From Streptomyces camelliae (lineage in GTDB: Bacteria; Actinomycetota; Actinomycetes; Streptomycetales; Streptomycetaceae), in contig NZ_CP115300.1 in the NCBI RefSeq assembly GCF_027625935.1, forward strand, positions 8,990,001 through 9,054,000: 64,000 nt of DNA. The letters are read 5' to 3'. The number at the start of each line of letters is the position of its first letter. Position 1 is the first letter of the stretch. Shown here piece after piece: positions 19,027 through 27,935 of the stretch. Under the pieces are notes generated by a model. That model made no database searches. It was not told the DNA's origin and was given only the letters and a program-made list of their open reading frames with translations. Both the position numbers and the translations under genes were made by a program.

Positions 19027-19452
19027 TCAGTCCCGCCTGCCGGTGAGCTCGGCGAGGGCACGGTCGATGTCGATGTGAAGGCTCTCCGTGCCCGGGGGCA
19101 CGAGCGAGACCGTCCGCTGCACGAACGCGGTGACCGCTGACTCCGCGATGTCGATCAGGGCTGCGCCGCCGGCGGACCGCAGGACGACACGCACGGAGTT
19201 CGGGTGGCAACGGTGACGGGGAATCACCAGCACGTCCCCGGTACCGGTAGGCCGGCGCAGGCCCTCCGTGAACAGTGAGCGGGCGAACACCCAGTGCACG
19301 GGTCTGGCCGCGGGTGCGCCGAGGGAGAGTCGGACGGCGTAGGGGTCGGACATGTCGTAGTGCAGCTCCGCAGGCAGCGGGGCCGGCAGCTCGTCATGGA
19401 CACTGACGAGCACGGTCACCATGTACATGAATGAGGCTGGAGGCTGGATCAT
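19027..19452 (-). CDS. SsgA-like sporulation/cell-division regulator
   Basis: A 141-residue SsgA-like protein, a family confined to sporulating actinomycetes and acting in septum placement and wall remodelling. Landmarks are AELHYDMSDPYAVRLSLG, VHWVFARSLFTEGLRRPTG, GDVLVIP, and LVPPGTESLHIDID near the C-terminus. I chose ATG 19452 with GGGAATGA upstream, which gives the usual family length; an ATG at 19521 would add 23 residues. The gene stands alone. Confidence 0.8.
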   Translation of the reverse strand: MIQPPASFMYMVTVLVSVHDELPAPLPAELHYDMSDPYAVRLSLGAPAARPVHWVFARSLFTEGLRRPTGTGDVLVIPRHRCHPNSVRVVLRSAGGAALIDIAESAVTAFVQRTVSLVPPGTESLHIDIDRALAELTGRRD

Positions 19453-19479
19453 TTCATTCCCCAACAAGGGCTGCAAAAG

Positions 19480-19905
19480 CGGATTTCCTTTGAATAATTC
19501 TAAATCCCGGGGTCGGAGCATCTTGTCTCGGAATGCACGGAACGTGGCACGAGAAAGAACCGGGCAGAGGTTTCATTCCGTAGGCGGCCCAAAGCACCCG
19601 GCTGAAATGCGCGGCACTGGTGAAACCCCCATTGGTGCGCCACTGTGGCGATCGTGGCCTGGGTCCGTGGGGAGGCTGTGATGTGAGCCGCACCGAACTC
19701 GCCCAGGCCCACAACGTCTCTCGGCAGGACAAGGGACTTCCTCCGGAGGGACTGGGGAGGACTCAACCGGACGGGGTGCGCCATGTCGTAGACGAAGATG
19801 TCCCCGGCCCAAGGAGTGCTTCTCGGCCGTCCTGCTCCAGCCGGGCGACACCTCTGCTCATCAGTTTGACGACCACGCACTCGTCTTCGCAGGGACGGTC
19901 ATGTC
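19480..19905 (-). pseudogene. AraC-family regulator, decayed copy
   Basis: Fragments in several frames spell an AraC-type regulator. In order they are GVARLEQDGREALLGPG, then GDIFVYDMAHPVRLSPPQSL and RRKSLVLPRDVVGLG after a frameshift near 19808. These run directly into ATIATVAHQWGF, and TSAAHFSRVLWAAYGM follows in another frame. About 150 residues between the cupin-like half and the last helix-turn-helix are missing. The surviving C-terminal part resembles the intact AraC genes at 20095-21069 and 27936-29210. Confidence 0.7.
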
Positions 19906-20094
19906 CACGACGCTGAACGTCCGGGACAGAGCTTGGCGCCACTACGTCCGTCTGCGGTCGACGGGCAGCGCATCGGTGGTGTGGAAGTGAAGAACGCGTG
20001 CGGCCTGGACCAGCGCGGGTCCGCCGCTACCCCGACTCGTACCGGCACGGCTCTCCAGGAGCCGCACCGCGTGAATCGTTCTGCCGAGAAAACG

Positions 20095-21069
20095 TCACTC
20101 AGCCGTGTGCTGTTCACCGGACAGGCCGTGAAGCTGCCAGTCGCGAGGCGCTATGCCATAAGCGGCACGGAAAACACGGCTGAAATGGCTGGGGCTCACG
20201 AAACCCCAGCGCCGGGCGACGGCCGCCACCCCGAGTCCCAGAGCTGGGGACCGCAGAAGATCCCGACGGCACCGCTCCAGTCGCTGCATCCGGATCCACT
20301 CACCGACGGTGCTTCCCTCCAGCTGGAACAACTTGTGCAGGTAGCGCACCGAAATGAAGTGGGCGGCGGCGATCGTGGTGGGTGACAGGTCCGGGTCGGA
20401 GAGGTTTTGCAAGATGTGGTCCTTCACTCGCACCATCATGGCCGCGGCAGTTTCGGGAGCCTGAGGCGTGAAGCGGCCGCGCCGCTCATTGATGAACAGT
20501 GCCAGCAGGTCGAGCCCGGTGGCGACGAACTGACGGCCGACGAAGTCGTCGAAGCCCGCTGTTTCGCGCGCCAAGCGCGTGAAGTAGGTCGCCACCAGTG
20601 CGGCACTTCCGCCACGACCCGAGAACGCTGTCGCAGTCAACGCCTGCAGGTCCTCGTCCCGCACGCGAAGCTCCTTTCGAGGGAACTGAAAGGAGATGAA
20701 GCAGGCCTCGCGCTCCACTTTCTTTCTGAACACGCGAGACGAATCAGAGATGGAGAAATCTCCCGGCTCTATCAGGCACTCTCTCCCGTCCTGCTCCTTG
20801 ACGGCGCTGCCTCTGCGCTGAAGCGTGAGGATAAGGAATTCCTTCCCGTCCCGGGCTATCAGGCGTTTGCTACGTGTCACCTCTTGAGACCCGGCCTGGA
20901 CATCCGACACCTGTGTGACACCCAATTGGTGGGTGACGATTCTTCCCGGCGACGGATCTTCCTCCAGGATATTGACATCGAGCGGTACGAACGCCTGGGA
21001 CACCGCTTCATGCCAGCGCTCTCTCCGGTCGGCTGCCGACAGCTCCGCGGTGGAAAGGACGACGGACAT
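20095..21069 (-). CDS. AraC family transcriptional regulator
   Basis: A 324-residue regulator with an N-terminal AraC-binding-like (cupin) domain, including EPGDFSISDSSRVFRKK, and a C-terminal double helix-turn-helix from about residue 225. The latter has TIAAAHFISVRYLHKLFQLE and VARRWGFVSPSHFSRVFRAA. The start is ATG 21069 with AAGGGGGCCAG upstream. It lies just downstream of the sugar importer operon on the same strand and could control it, but it may equally act on its own targets. Confidence 0.85.
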   Translation of the reverse strand: MSVVLSTAELSAADRRERWHEAVSQAFVPLDVNILEEDPSPGRIVTHQLGVTQVSDVQAGSQEVTRSKRLIARDGKEFLILTLQRRGSAVKEQDGRECLIEPGDFSISDSSRVFRKKVEREACFISFQFPRKELRVRDEDLQALTATAFSGRGGSAALVATYFTRLARETAGFDDFVGRQFVATGLDLLALFINERRGRFTPQAPETAAAMMVRVKDHILQNLSDPDLSPTTIAAAHFISVRYLHKLFQLEGSTVGEWIRMQRLERCRRDLLRSPALGLGVAAVARRWGFVSPSHFSRVFRAAYGIAPRDWQLHGLSGEQHTAE

Positions 21070-21230
21070 CTGGCCCCCTTGACATCCTGATCGACAGGCG
21101 GTTCGGATCCGGTCACCGGACAGCCCGGTCACCGAAAAGGCGGTATGCCTTCCAGAACACCGTGCCAGCCGGCCTGGGCCGGCACATCGCGTGAATCCGC
21201 TAGATCAGGAGTGCCGGACCGAGATGCCCC

Positions 21231-22046
21231 TCACTTGATGGCTCCGCCGGTGGCACCGGCGACGACGTAGCGCTGAGCGACGACAAGCAGGACGGCGGCG
21301 GGGACGGACGCCATGACCGTGGTGGCCATGACGGCGTTCCACTGGTTCGTGTGGGCACCGATGTACTGGTAGATGCCCAGGGTGATCGGCCGGACGGTCT
21401 GCGTGGTGGTCAGGGTGAGGGCGAAGAGGAAGTCGCTCCAGGTGAAGAGGAAGGTGAAGACGGCCGCGGTGATCAACGCGTTCCTGCTCACCGGGAGCAC
21501 CACGGAGCGGAAGACGCGCAGCCTGCCGGCGCCGTCGAGGTGCGCGGCCTCGATGATGTCCCTGGGAATGTTCCGCATGAACGCACGCAGAATGATGATC
21601 GCGAAGGGGACTCCCGCGGTGGAGTCGGCGAGGATCAGTCCGAGGTAGGAGTTCAGGAGTCCCAGATCGTTGTAGGCGCTGTAGAGCGCGTTGGCCACGA
21701 CGATTCCCGGCACCATCTGCGTGATCAGGATGCCGATGAGCACGAGGTTGGTTCCGCGGATGCGGAACTGGGCCAGTGCGTAGGCGGCGGGCGCGGCGAG
21801 CCCGAGGCTGAGGGCGACGCTGCCGAGGGCCACGACGAGGCTGGTGACGAGGTTGCGTCCCTGATCGCGCAGTGCGGTGACGTATCCGCCGAGGTCCGGA
21901 TGGGAGGGGAACCAGCCTCCCTGCAGTGTGTTGCCCGCCGGCTGGAGGGAGGCGTTCACCATCCAGTAGACGGGAAACAGCATCAACGCGAGCAGGGCGA
22001 TCCCGACGATGGTGGACGGCCAGCCACGGGCCGGTGCGCGCTTCAC
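21231..22046 (-). CDS. Sugar ABC transporter permease (MalG type)
   Basis: A 271-residue inner-membrane permease with six predicted spans. The EAA loop reads EAAHLDGAGRLRVFRSVVLP, where the ATPase docks, and the C-terminus GGAIK is characteristic of MalG-type subunits. The start GTG 22046 overlaps the stop of the preceding permease as GTGA. It is the last gene of a three-gene binding-protein/permease/permease operon; no ATPase gene follows. Confidence 0.9.
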   Translation of the reverse strand: MKRAPARGWPSTIVGIALLALMLFPVYWMVNASLQPAGNTLQGGWFPSHPDLGGYVTALRDQGRNLVTSLVVALGSVALSLGLAAPAAYALAQFRIRGTNLVLIGILITQMVPGIVVANALYSAYNDLGLLNSYLGLILADSTAGVPFAIIILRAFMRNIPRDIIEAAHLDGAGRLRVFRSVVLPVSRNALITAAVFTFLFTWSDFLFALTLTTTQTVRPITLGIYQYIGAHTNQWNAVMATTVMASVPAAVLLVVAQRYVVAGATGGAIK

Positions 22047-22972
22047 GAGATCGCCTCGTCGACGTTCCGGGCGCGACGGCCGGCGCGCAGGTAGACGAGG
22101 GCGAAGGCGAGCGAGATGACGATGAGTACGTTGCTCATCGCGGCACCGCGCCCGAACTCGAACTGCTGGAAGGACAGTTCGTAGGACTGGGTGGCGAGGG
22201 TCTCCGTGGCGTTCGCCGGTCCTCCGCCCGTCACCACGAGGATGATGTCCAGCACCTTGACCGTGTAGACCACGCCCAGCACCAGCGCGACGCTCACCAC
22301 GGGCCGCAGCAGTGGCCAGGTGACATGGCGGAACGACGCCAGGGGACCGGCGCCGTCCAGCTTCGCCGCCTCGTACAGGTGCGTGGGGATGTCCTGGAGA
22401 CCGCCGTACAGGATCGCGGTGTTGAAGGGGATCCCGATCCAGATGTTGATGAGGATCACCGACACCAGCGCCTGTGAGGTGCCCGTGAGCCAGGGGACCC
22501 CGGACGGCGAGAGGTGGAGGTGGCGCAGCGCTGCGTTGACGACTCCTGTGTCGGGGTCGAGCATCCACCTCCATGTCGCTCCGGAGACGACCAGCGGCAG
22601 CAGCCACGGCAGCAGCAGGAGTGAGCGCAGAACTCCGCCGAGTGGGAAGCGGCGCTGGAAGAACAGGGCGAAGGCCAGTCCCATGACGAATTGCCCGCAC
22701 AGGGAGCCGGCGGTGAACAGGAGCGTCGTCACCAGGGCCTTGGGGAACAGGTCAGAGGTCAGGATCATCGCGTAGTTCTTCAGCCCCACGAACGGCGCGT
22801 CACCCGTGTAGAACGTCGTGGTCGTGTACTGCTGGAAGCTCATCACGACGTTCTTGACGATCGGGTAGCCGAAGAACAGCAGCAGGTATGCCCCGGCCGG
22901 CGCGAGGAACATCCACTGGGCCAGCCGCTCCCTGGAGCATGGGTCAGTTACTCGTCGCGATCTGCTGCGCAT
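22043..22972 (-). CDS. Sugar ABC transporter permease (MalF type)
   Basis: A 309-residue permease with an N-terminal span LAPAGAYLLLFFGYPIVKNV and the EAA loop EAAKLDGAGPLASFRHVTWP. It pairs with the following MalG-type subunit. ATG 22972 lies inside the end of the binding-protein gene (29-nt overlap). The only nearby in-frame alternative is an ATG well inside the first membrane span. Confidence 0.9.
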   Translation of the reverse strand: MRSRSRRVTDPCSRERLAQWMFLAPAGAYLLLFFGYPIVKNVVMSFQQYTTTTFYTGDAPFVGLKNYAMILTSDLFPKALVTTLLFTAGSLCGQFVMGLAFALFFQRRFPLGGVLRSLLLLPWLLPLVVSGATWRWMLDPDTGVVNAALRHLHLSPSGVPWLTGTSQALVSVILINIWIGIPFNTAILYGGLQDIPTHLYEAAKLDGAGPLASFRHVTWPLLRPVVSVALVLGVVYTVKVLDIILVVTGGGPANATETLATQSYELSFQQFEFGRGAAMSNVLIVISLAFALVYLRAGRRARNVDEAIS

Positions 22973-24185
22973 GTCTGAGGGCTTCCTCCGGTGTCTGCTC
23001 GCCCGTCAGCGCGGACTGGATCGCGGTGTATATGCCGGTCGCTGCCTTGGGCCACTTGACGCCGAGTTCGCTGGTACGGGCCCGCGCCGCTTCCACGCTC
23101 TTGGCGAAGGCGGCCATCGACGGGACCTGCTCGGCGTACCGGGCGGCCACTGTGGTGCGGGAGGGCACGGTGAAGTGCTGCTTGGCCAGGGCGAGCATGG
23201 TCGAGGAGTTGTTCAGGCAGGCGAGGACCTGGGCGGCCTTCTGCTGCCGGGCCTTGGAAGCGTTCTGCGGGACCGTCCACACCTCACCGCCGAGCGGTGT
23301 GACAGGGGTCTGCCCCGTCCGGGGGACGGGGATGGGGGCCACTCCCCAGTGCAGGTTCTTGTCCGTGTCCAGGGCGGGGATCCGCCAGGGGCCGTTGATC
23401 ATCATGGCTGTCCTGCCGGCGACGAATTGATCGTGGACGTCGGCCTGTGTCCAGTTCAGCACCGACTTCGACATGGATCCGCTCTTCACCAGGTCGACCC
23501 ACAGCTGGAGTGCCCGCGCTGCCTGCGGGGTGTCCAGCCGCTTCTCGTCGCCGCCGTTGGACCACAGGAAGGGCAGGAACTGCCAGGTGCCCTCGAAGGT
23601 GGCGTTCGCGTCGACCGCCATGCCGTAGCGTCCGGGACGGGTCAGCCTGGCCGCCGCCGTCTTCAGCTCGTCCCATGTCCTCGGCACGGAGACACCGGCC
23701 TTGGCGAGCATGTCCTTGTTGTAGAAGAGGGCGATCGTACTGACGTAGGGCGCCAGTCCGTACACCTTCCCGTCGTAGGTGCCCGCCGACAGGATGCCCT
23801 TGGCGAAGCCGCTGGAGTCGATGCCGTACTGGTCCAGCGGGGTCAGCGCGCCGGTCTGGGCGATCTGCTGGAGGTCGGGGTTGTCCAGCATCAGCAGGTC
23901 GGGAAGGGTCCGCGACGACGCCTGCTGAAGGACCTTGGGGATGAGCGACGCCCCCGGCACGCTCGTCTGCTCGACCCTCACACCGGCGCTCTTGCCGCAG
24001 GAGGTGAGTATCTCGCCCCATTGGGAGTGTTCGGGTTCATCGGTGTAGTAGTCGAGCGCGGTGATGGAGGTGACCTTGTCTGGGGCGGAGCCGCCGCCGC
24101 ACCCGGTGGCGGCGAGTACCAGGGCAATGGTTCCGGTCAAGAGGGCGGCGATCCGACGCGCAGGCGGTCTGGCCGGTGAGATCAT
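22944..24185 (-). CDS. Extracellular sugar-binding lipoprotein
   Basis: A 413-residue solute-binding protein of the family 1 (MalE-like) type. The signal ends with lipobox LAATGC (lipid-anchored Cys at 29). Later landmarks are VSTIALFYNKDMLAKAGV and FVAGRTAMMINGPWRIP, typical of oligosaccharide binders. AAAGGCACCAGC precedes ATG 24185. Streptomyces importers of this class normally borrow the shared ATPase MsiK, so the missing ATPase gene is expected. The sugar is not predictable. Confidence 0.9.
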   Translation of the reverse strand: MISPARPPARRIAALLTGTIALVLAATGCGGGSAPDKVTSITALDYYTDEPEHSQWGEILTSCGKSAGVRVEQTSVPGASLIPKVLQQASSRTLPDLLMLDNPDLQQIAQTGALTPLDQYGIDSSGFAKGILSAGTYDGKVYGLAPYVSTIALFYNKDMLAKAGVSVPRTWDELKTAAARLTRPGRYGMAVDANATFEGTWQFLPFLWSNGGDEKRLDTPQAARALQLWVDLVKSGSMSKSVLNWTQADVHDQFVAGRTAMMINGPWRIPALDTDKNLHWGVAPIPVPRTGQTPVTPLGGEVWTVPQNASKARQQKAAQVLACLNNSSTMLALAKQHFTVPSRTTVAARYAEQVPSMAAFAKSVEAARARTSELGVKWPKAATGIYTAIQSALTGEQTPEEALRHAQQIATSN

Positions 24186-24289
24186 GCTGGTGCCTTTACC
24201 GAATGACGTGACGTCCGTGGGCGGGGTCGGTATCGCGAGGGTGGGCGAACTCCAGAGGTGCCGTCAAGGTGGTCCATGCCGGCACCTTC

Positions 24290-24299
24290 CGTTCGAACG
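24290..24299. promoter_or_regulatory. Palindrome upstream of sugar importer operon
   Basis: CGTTCGAACG is a perfect 10-bp palindrome 105 bp upstream of the binding-protein start. LacI-family operators often have such a core, but no LacI gene is adjacent. Confidence 0.25.
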
Positions 24300-24329
24300 C
24301 ATGTTATAGGGCTTCACGGTTTCACCTGC

Positions 24330-25094
24330 TCAGAGGGCCTGTCGAAGCACGTCACCGTCGCCGCGACCATTGCCCCGCTCGGCGGCTTCCCGAATCATCG
24401 CCACGACGGCGGCGGGCTGGGACAGCACCACTGCGTGCGAGCCGTCCAGCACGTATTCGGTGGCAGCCATGCGCTGCGCCATGAAGCGCTGAGCGGTGGG
24501 GTTGAGCATCCGGTCGGCGGTCGCGATGGCGTACCAGGACGGCTTGGAGGCCCATGCCGGCGTGCCAGATCTGGAGGTCAGCGCGCGCTGGGCGATCGGG
24601 CGTTGCGCCACGGACATCGCATCCTTCACACGTGGCGGCAGATCGGCGGCGTACACCTGCGGGAACCGTTCCTTACGAATGTAGAGCTCGCGGTCCGGGC
24701 CGCCGGGAACCTGAGTGGGGAGGGCGGCGGTGATGGTCGCGTCGGCCCCCGGCGCGGGGGCGAAGCGGTGCGTGATGTCCAGGACGCACTCGCCGGCGTC
24801 GAGGCCGAACCCGGCGACGTAGCACAGCGACACGACGTTGTCGGCGTCGGTGGCGGCGTGGGTGATGACCGCGCCGCCGTAGTCGTGGCCGACCAGCACG
24901 ACGGGGACATCGATGTCGCGCACCACGCTTCTGATGTAGGCGGCGTCCTGCGCCAGGCCGCGCAGTGGGTTCGCCGGGGCGCGCACGGTCAGTCCGGCGG
25001 TGTGAAGGAGGCCGGTGACCGCCGCCCAGGATGAGGCATCGGTGAACGCCCCGTGCACGAGCACGATGGTGGGCGGTGGGGGGACAGATGGCAT
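24330..25094 (-). CDS. Alpha/beta hydrolase with Asp at the nucleophile position
   Basis: A 254-residue alpha/beta hydrolase with the early strand TIVLVHGAFTDASSW (oxyanion region) and a late candidate catalytic His in LDGSHAVVL. The nucleophile elbow reads GHDYGG instead of the GHSYGG seen in the paralogue at 33854-34579. Asp in this place is typical of epoxide hydrolases and haloalkane dehalogenases, so the chemistry may differ from esterases. The start is ATG 25094 with GGAGGGCACCGCC upstream. The LAL regulator upstream is on the same strand, 93 bp away. Confidence 0.8.
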   Translation of the reverse strand: MPSVPPPPTIVLVHGAFTDASSWAAVTGLLHTAGLTVRAPANPLRGLAQDAAYIRSVVRDIDVPVVLVGHDYGGAVITHAATDADNVVSLCYVAGFGLDAGECVLDITHRFAPAPGADATITAALPTQVPGGPDRELYIRKERFPQVYAADLPPRVKDAMSVAQRPIAQRALTSRSGTPAWASKPSWYAIATADRMLNPTAQRFMAQRMAATEYVLDGSHAVVLSQPAAVVAMIREAAERGNGRGDGDVLRQAL

Positions 25095-25187
25095 GGCGGT
25101 GCCCTCCGATCGAGTTCGGATTCCCAGCAAAGTGGATTCAGTCACGACGGGGCATCGCGCGAACGTACCAATCACCCACAGGTCCTC

Positions 25188-27935
25188 TCAGTCGTCGGGC
25201 AAGGCCATGACCAGGTTGGCGAGCTGAACCCGTGAGTTCACCGACAGCTTGCGGAAGACGGAGGTCAGGTGAGTGTTCACCGTGTGCGGAGAGACGACCA
25301 GGGCGTCGGCGGCCGACCGGTTGGTGTGGCCTTCGGCGATCAGGCGCGCGACCTTCTTCTCCGAGGCTGTGAGGGCCCCCCATCCCTGGACGGGGCGCTG
25401 TGTGGTCGCAGCCCTGCGGTTGCCGGCCCCCGCACCGTCCAGATCGCGCTGTAGGCGCGCCGCCGCGGCGTGGGCGCCTGACTCGGCGAACGTGCCATGG
25501 GCCTGAGCCAGGGCGGCCACCGCCTGAGGTCTGCGGCCCGCCGCCAGGAGTGCCTGTCCGAGATCGGCGTAGGCGGCGGCCCGGACCAGCGGGCGCGGGC
25601 TTGCCTTGAGGAGCTCCACGGAGTGTTCGAGCATGGCGAGGTCGTTTTTCACGAGCCCGAGGGCTTGTGCCGCGATACCCGTGGCGGTCGGCACGGCAGG
25701 GTTGCGCGCGGCGTGGGCCTCGGCCTGTGCTGCCAGGTCCTCGGCGAGCTCGTGCTCCGCGCCGCGCAGGGCCATGCGTATCGCGAAGTCGACCCAGTCG
25801 CGCAACAGCCGCCAGCGCATGAAGAAACCTTGCTGCTGTACCTGTCGGATCTTGTCGACTGCAAGCCCGATGTCCCCGTCGGCCTCTGCGTGGACCGCCT
25901 CCAGGAAGCGCACCGCGGCCGTGTTGCCCGGGTTCGGTTTGACCACCAGTCTTTCCCGCGCTGCGACCAGGTGCTCCCGCGCCGCTTCCCGGTCGCCGCG
26001 CAGCAGGGCGATCCGGGAGCGGATCACGCGACCGTTCACCTGCTGGACGGATGCCTGTACTTCGTCTTCCAGGCGTTCCATGGTCGCGAAGTCGGCGTCG
26101 GCGTCATCGAGCCGGCCGAGCCCCAGATCGTACTGGCCCTGTGCCCACAGCATCATCGCCTGACGCATCGACCTGGTATTGTCCGCCGCCCGTAGGAGCA
26201 GTCGTTCACCGGACGCGAAGTCGTCCACGTGCAAGTGCGCGACGATCTCTTCCGGAAGGAAAGCGGAATCGATGGCGCTGAGCGCGGCGAAGCGCTCCAG
26301 CGCGACCGCGTTGTCACCCGCGTTCTGCGCGATCTCGCCGAGCCCGGACAGAGCCAGGACGTGCGCCTCCCGGTCACCGGTCGCGGTGGCGGCACGCAGC
26401 GCGGTCTCACCGGCCTCGCGCGCCGTGACAAGATCATGGCCCCGGGACAGAGCCAGGGCCCGCAGGGCGGACAGCCTTGCCGTGACCTCCGGGGCGGCAC
26501 CCCCGAGCCCGAGGGCCGATTCGGTCCGGCGGCGCAGTTCCTCGGTGAGATCCAGGTTCCACAGCGCCCCGCCGAGAGCGGCCTGCAACCGGCTGAACAC
26601 GGTCAGTGGCGGTCGGGAGGCCAGCAGCCGGTCGCCTGTCGACAGAGCTTCTTGACTCCTGCCGGCCCGGGTCAGAAAGAGGATCGCCTGCTCACCCACG
26701 TCGAACGTCAGCGGCCGTGCGGACGGCACCAGTTCCAGGGCGCGCGTCATGAGGTCGGCCGCGAGGCCGGGCGTGACCGGCAGCACGTCCTCGCCGGCTC
26801 GCCGCAGCAGCGCCACGCACTCCTCGTCTCCGGGCAGGGCGCCCCTGAGGATGTGCGGCACCGCGTCGATCGGCCGGCGGCCCGCGGAGACGAGGTGGCC
26901 GGCGGCCTCCCGGTGCAGGGCCTTCCGGGCGGACGGCGGGATGTCGACGTAGACGGCCTGGCGCAGCAGATCGTGCCGGAAGACCAGATCGTCGCCGTCG
27001 TCGTCCAGGAGCCCGGCGCGCATTGCCTCCTCAAGCGCGGGGATCAGCGTGGCGGGCGGTCGGCCGCACAGCGCGGCTGCGTCATGGAAGCCGAACCTGC
27101 GCCCCAGCACAGCTCCCATCTGAAGGAAGCGCAGGGTGCTGGGCTCCAGGGATCTGAGTCTGCCGCGCACACCCACCACGAGTGTGGAGGGCACCAGATC
27201 ACCCGAGGCCTCGGCGGTACCCAGTCCCGTGAGCATCTCGACCGCGAGAAACGGGTTCCCTCCGGCCCCGTCGAGCAGGTCCCGTACCCGCTCGTCGACG
27301 GCTGCCCCCAGGGCGTCGTCGGCCAGTTGGCTGATGGCCGCGCCGGACAGCGGCCCCAAGGGCACAGTGACCGTCGGGAGTTCGCCGGCCGCGGCCGTGA
27401 CGATCTCTTCCGCCGGCCCAGCGGGATCCGGTCGCCCGGCCAGCATCCACAGGACCGGCGAGGTGCGCAGGCGTGCCGGAAGCTGCTTCAGGGCGAACCG
27501 GCTCAGCGGGTCGGCCCACTGCACGTCGTCCAGGGCGATCAGCACCGGCACACGGCCGGCTCTGGCTTCGATCGCCTCCGCGAGGCGCTCCACCAGCCAG
27601 ATCCGCTGATCCTGATTCCGCGCGAGATCGGCGAAGGCGTCGCCGGACAACAGTGGCTGATCGCCATGCAGGACGCTGGCCGCCAACGACGACAGCGGCA
27701 CGATGTGATGCAACTCGTCGGCCTTGCCGAGGCCGACCGAGAATCCTGCCGCCCTGGCCCGGGAGACGGCCTCGGTGAGCAGCGTGGTCTTGCCGATGCC
27801 GGGTTCCCCCTGGAGCAGGGCCAAGGCGCCGCTTCCGGTGCGAGCCACCGAGGCGATCAGTGTCTGAAGTTCTTCGAGCTCGACCTCTCGGCCGCGCAGA
27901 CCGCTGCGGGACAGTGAGTCGTTCGACCCCGCCAC
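25188..27935 (-). CDS. LuxR-family ATPase regulator (LAL type)
   Basis: A 915-residue large ATP-binding LuxR regulator. It has Walker A GEPGIGKTT at about residues 44-52, Walker B VLIALDDVQWAD near 155, a long helical sensor region, and a C-terminal LuxR helix-turn-helix (LTASEKKVARLIAEGHTNRS, then SPHTVNTHLTSVFRKL). Such proteins activate catabolic or secondary-metabolite genes. GTG 27935 follows the stop of the upstream AraC gene directly (TAAGTG), so the two regulators are probably co-translated. Confidence 0.85.
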   Translation of the reverse strand: MAGSNDSLSRSGLRGREVELEELQTLIASVARTGSGALALLQGEPGIGKTTLLTEAVSRARAAGFSVGLGKADELHHIVPLSSLAASVLHGDQPLLSGDAFADLARNQDQRIWLVERLAEAIEARAGRVPVLIALDDVQWADPLSRFALKQLPARLRTSPVLWMLAGRPDPAGPAEEIVTAAAGELPTVTVPLGPLSGAAISQLADDALGAAVDERVRDLLDGAGGNPFLAVEMLTGLGTAEASGDLVPSTLVVGVRGRLRSLEPSTLRFLQMGAVLGRRFGFHDAAALCGRPPATLIPALEEAMRAGLLDDDGDDLVFRHDLLRQAVYVDIPPSARKALHREAAGHLVSAGRRPIDAVPHILRGALPGDEECVALLRRAGEDVLPVTPGLAADLMTRALELVPSARPLTFDVGEQAILFLTRAGRSQEALSTGDRLLASRPPLTVFSRLQAALGGALWNLDLTEELRRRTESALGLGGAAPEVTARLSALRALALSRGHDLVTAREAGETALRAATATGDREAHVLALSGLGEIAQNAGDNAVALERFAALSAIDSAFLPEEIVAHLHVDDFASGERLLLRAADNTRSMRQAMMLWAQGQYDLGLGRLDDADADFATMERLEDEVQASVQQVNGRVIRSRIALLRGDREAAREHLVAARERLVVKPNPGNTAAVRFLEAVHAEADGDIGLAVDKIRQVQQQGFFMRWRLLRDWVDFAIRMALRGAEHELAEDLAAQAEAHAARNPAVPTATGIAAQALGLVKNDLAMLEHSVELLKASPRPLVRAAAYADLGQALLAAGRRPQAVAALAQAHGTFAESGAHAAAARLQRDLDGAGAGNRRAATTQRPVQGWGALTASEKKVARLIAEGHTNRSAADALVVSPHTVNTHLTSVFRKLSVNSRVQLANLVMALPDD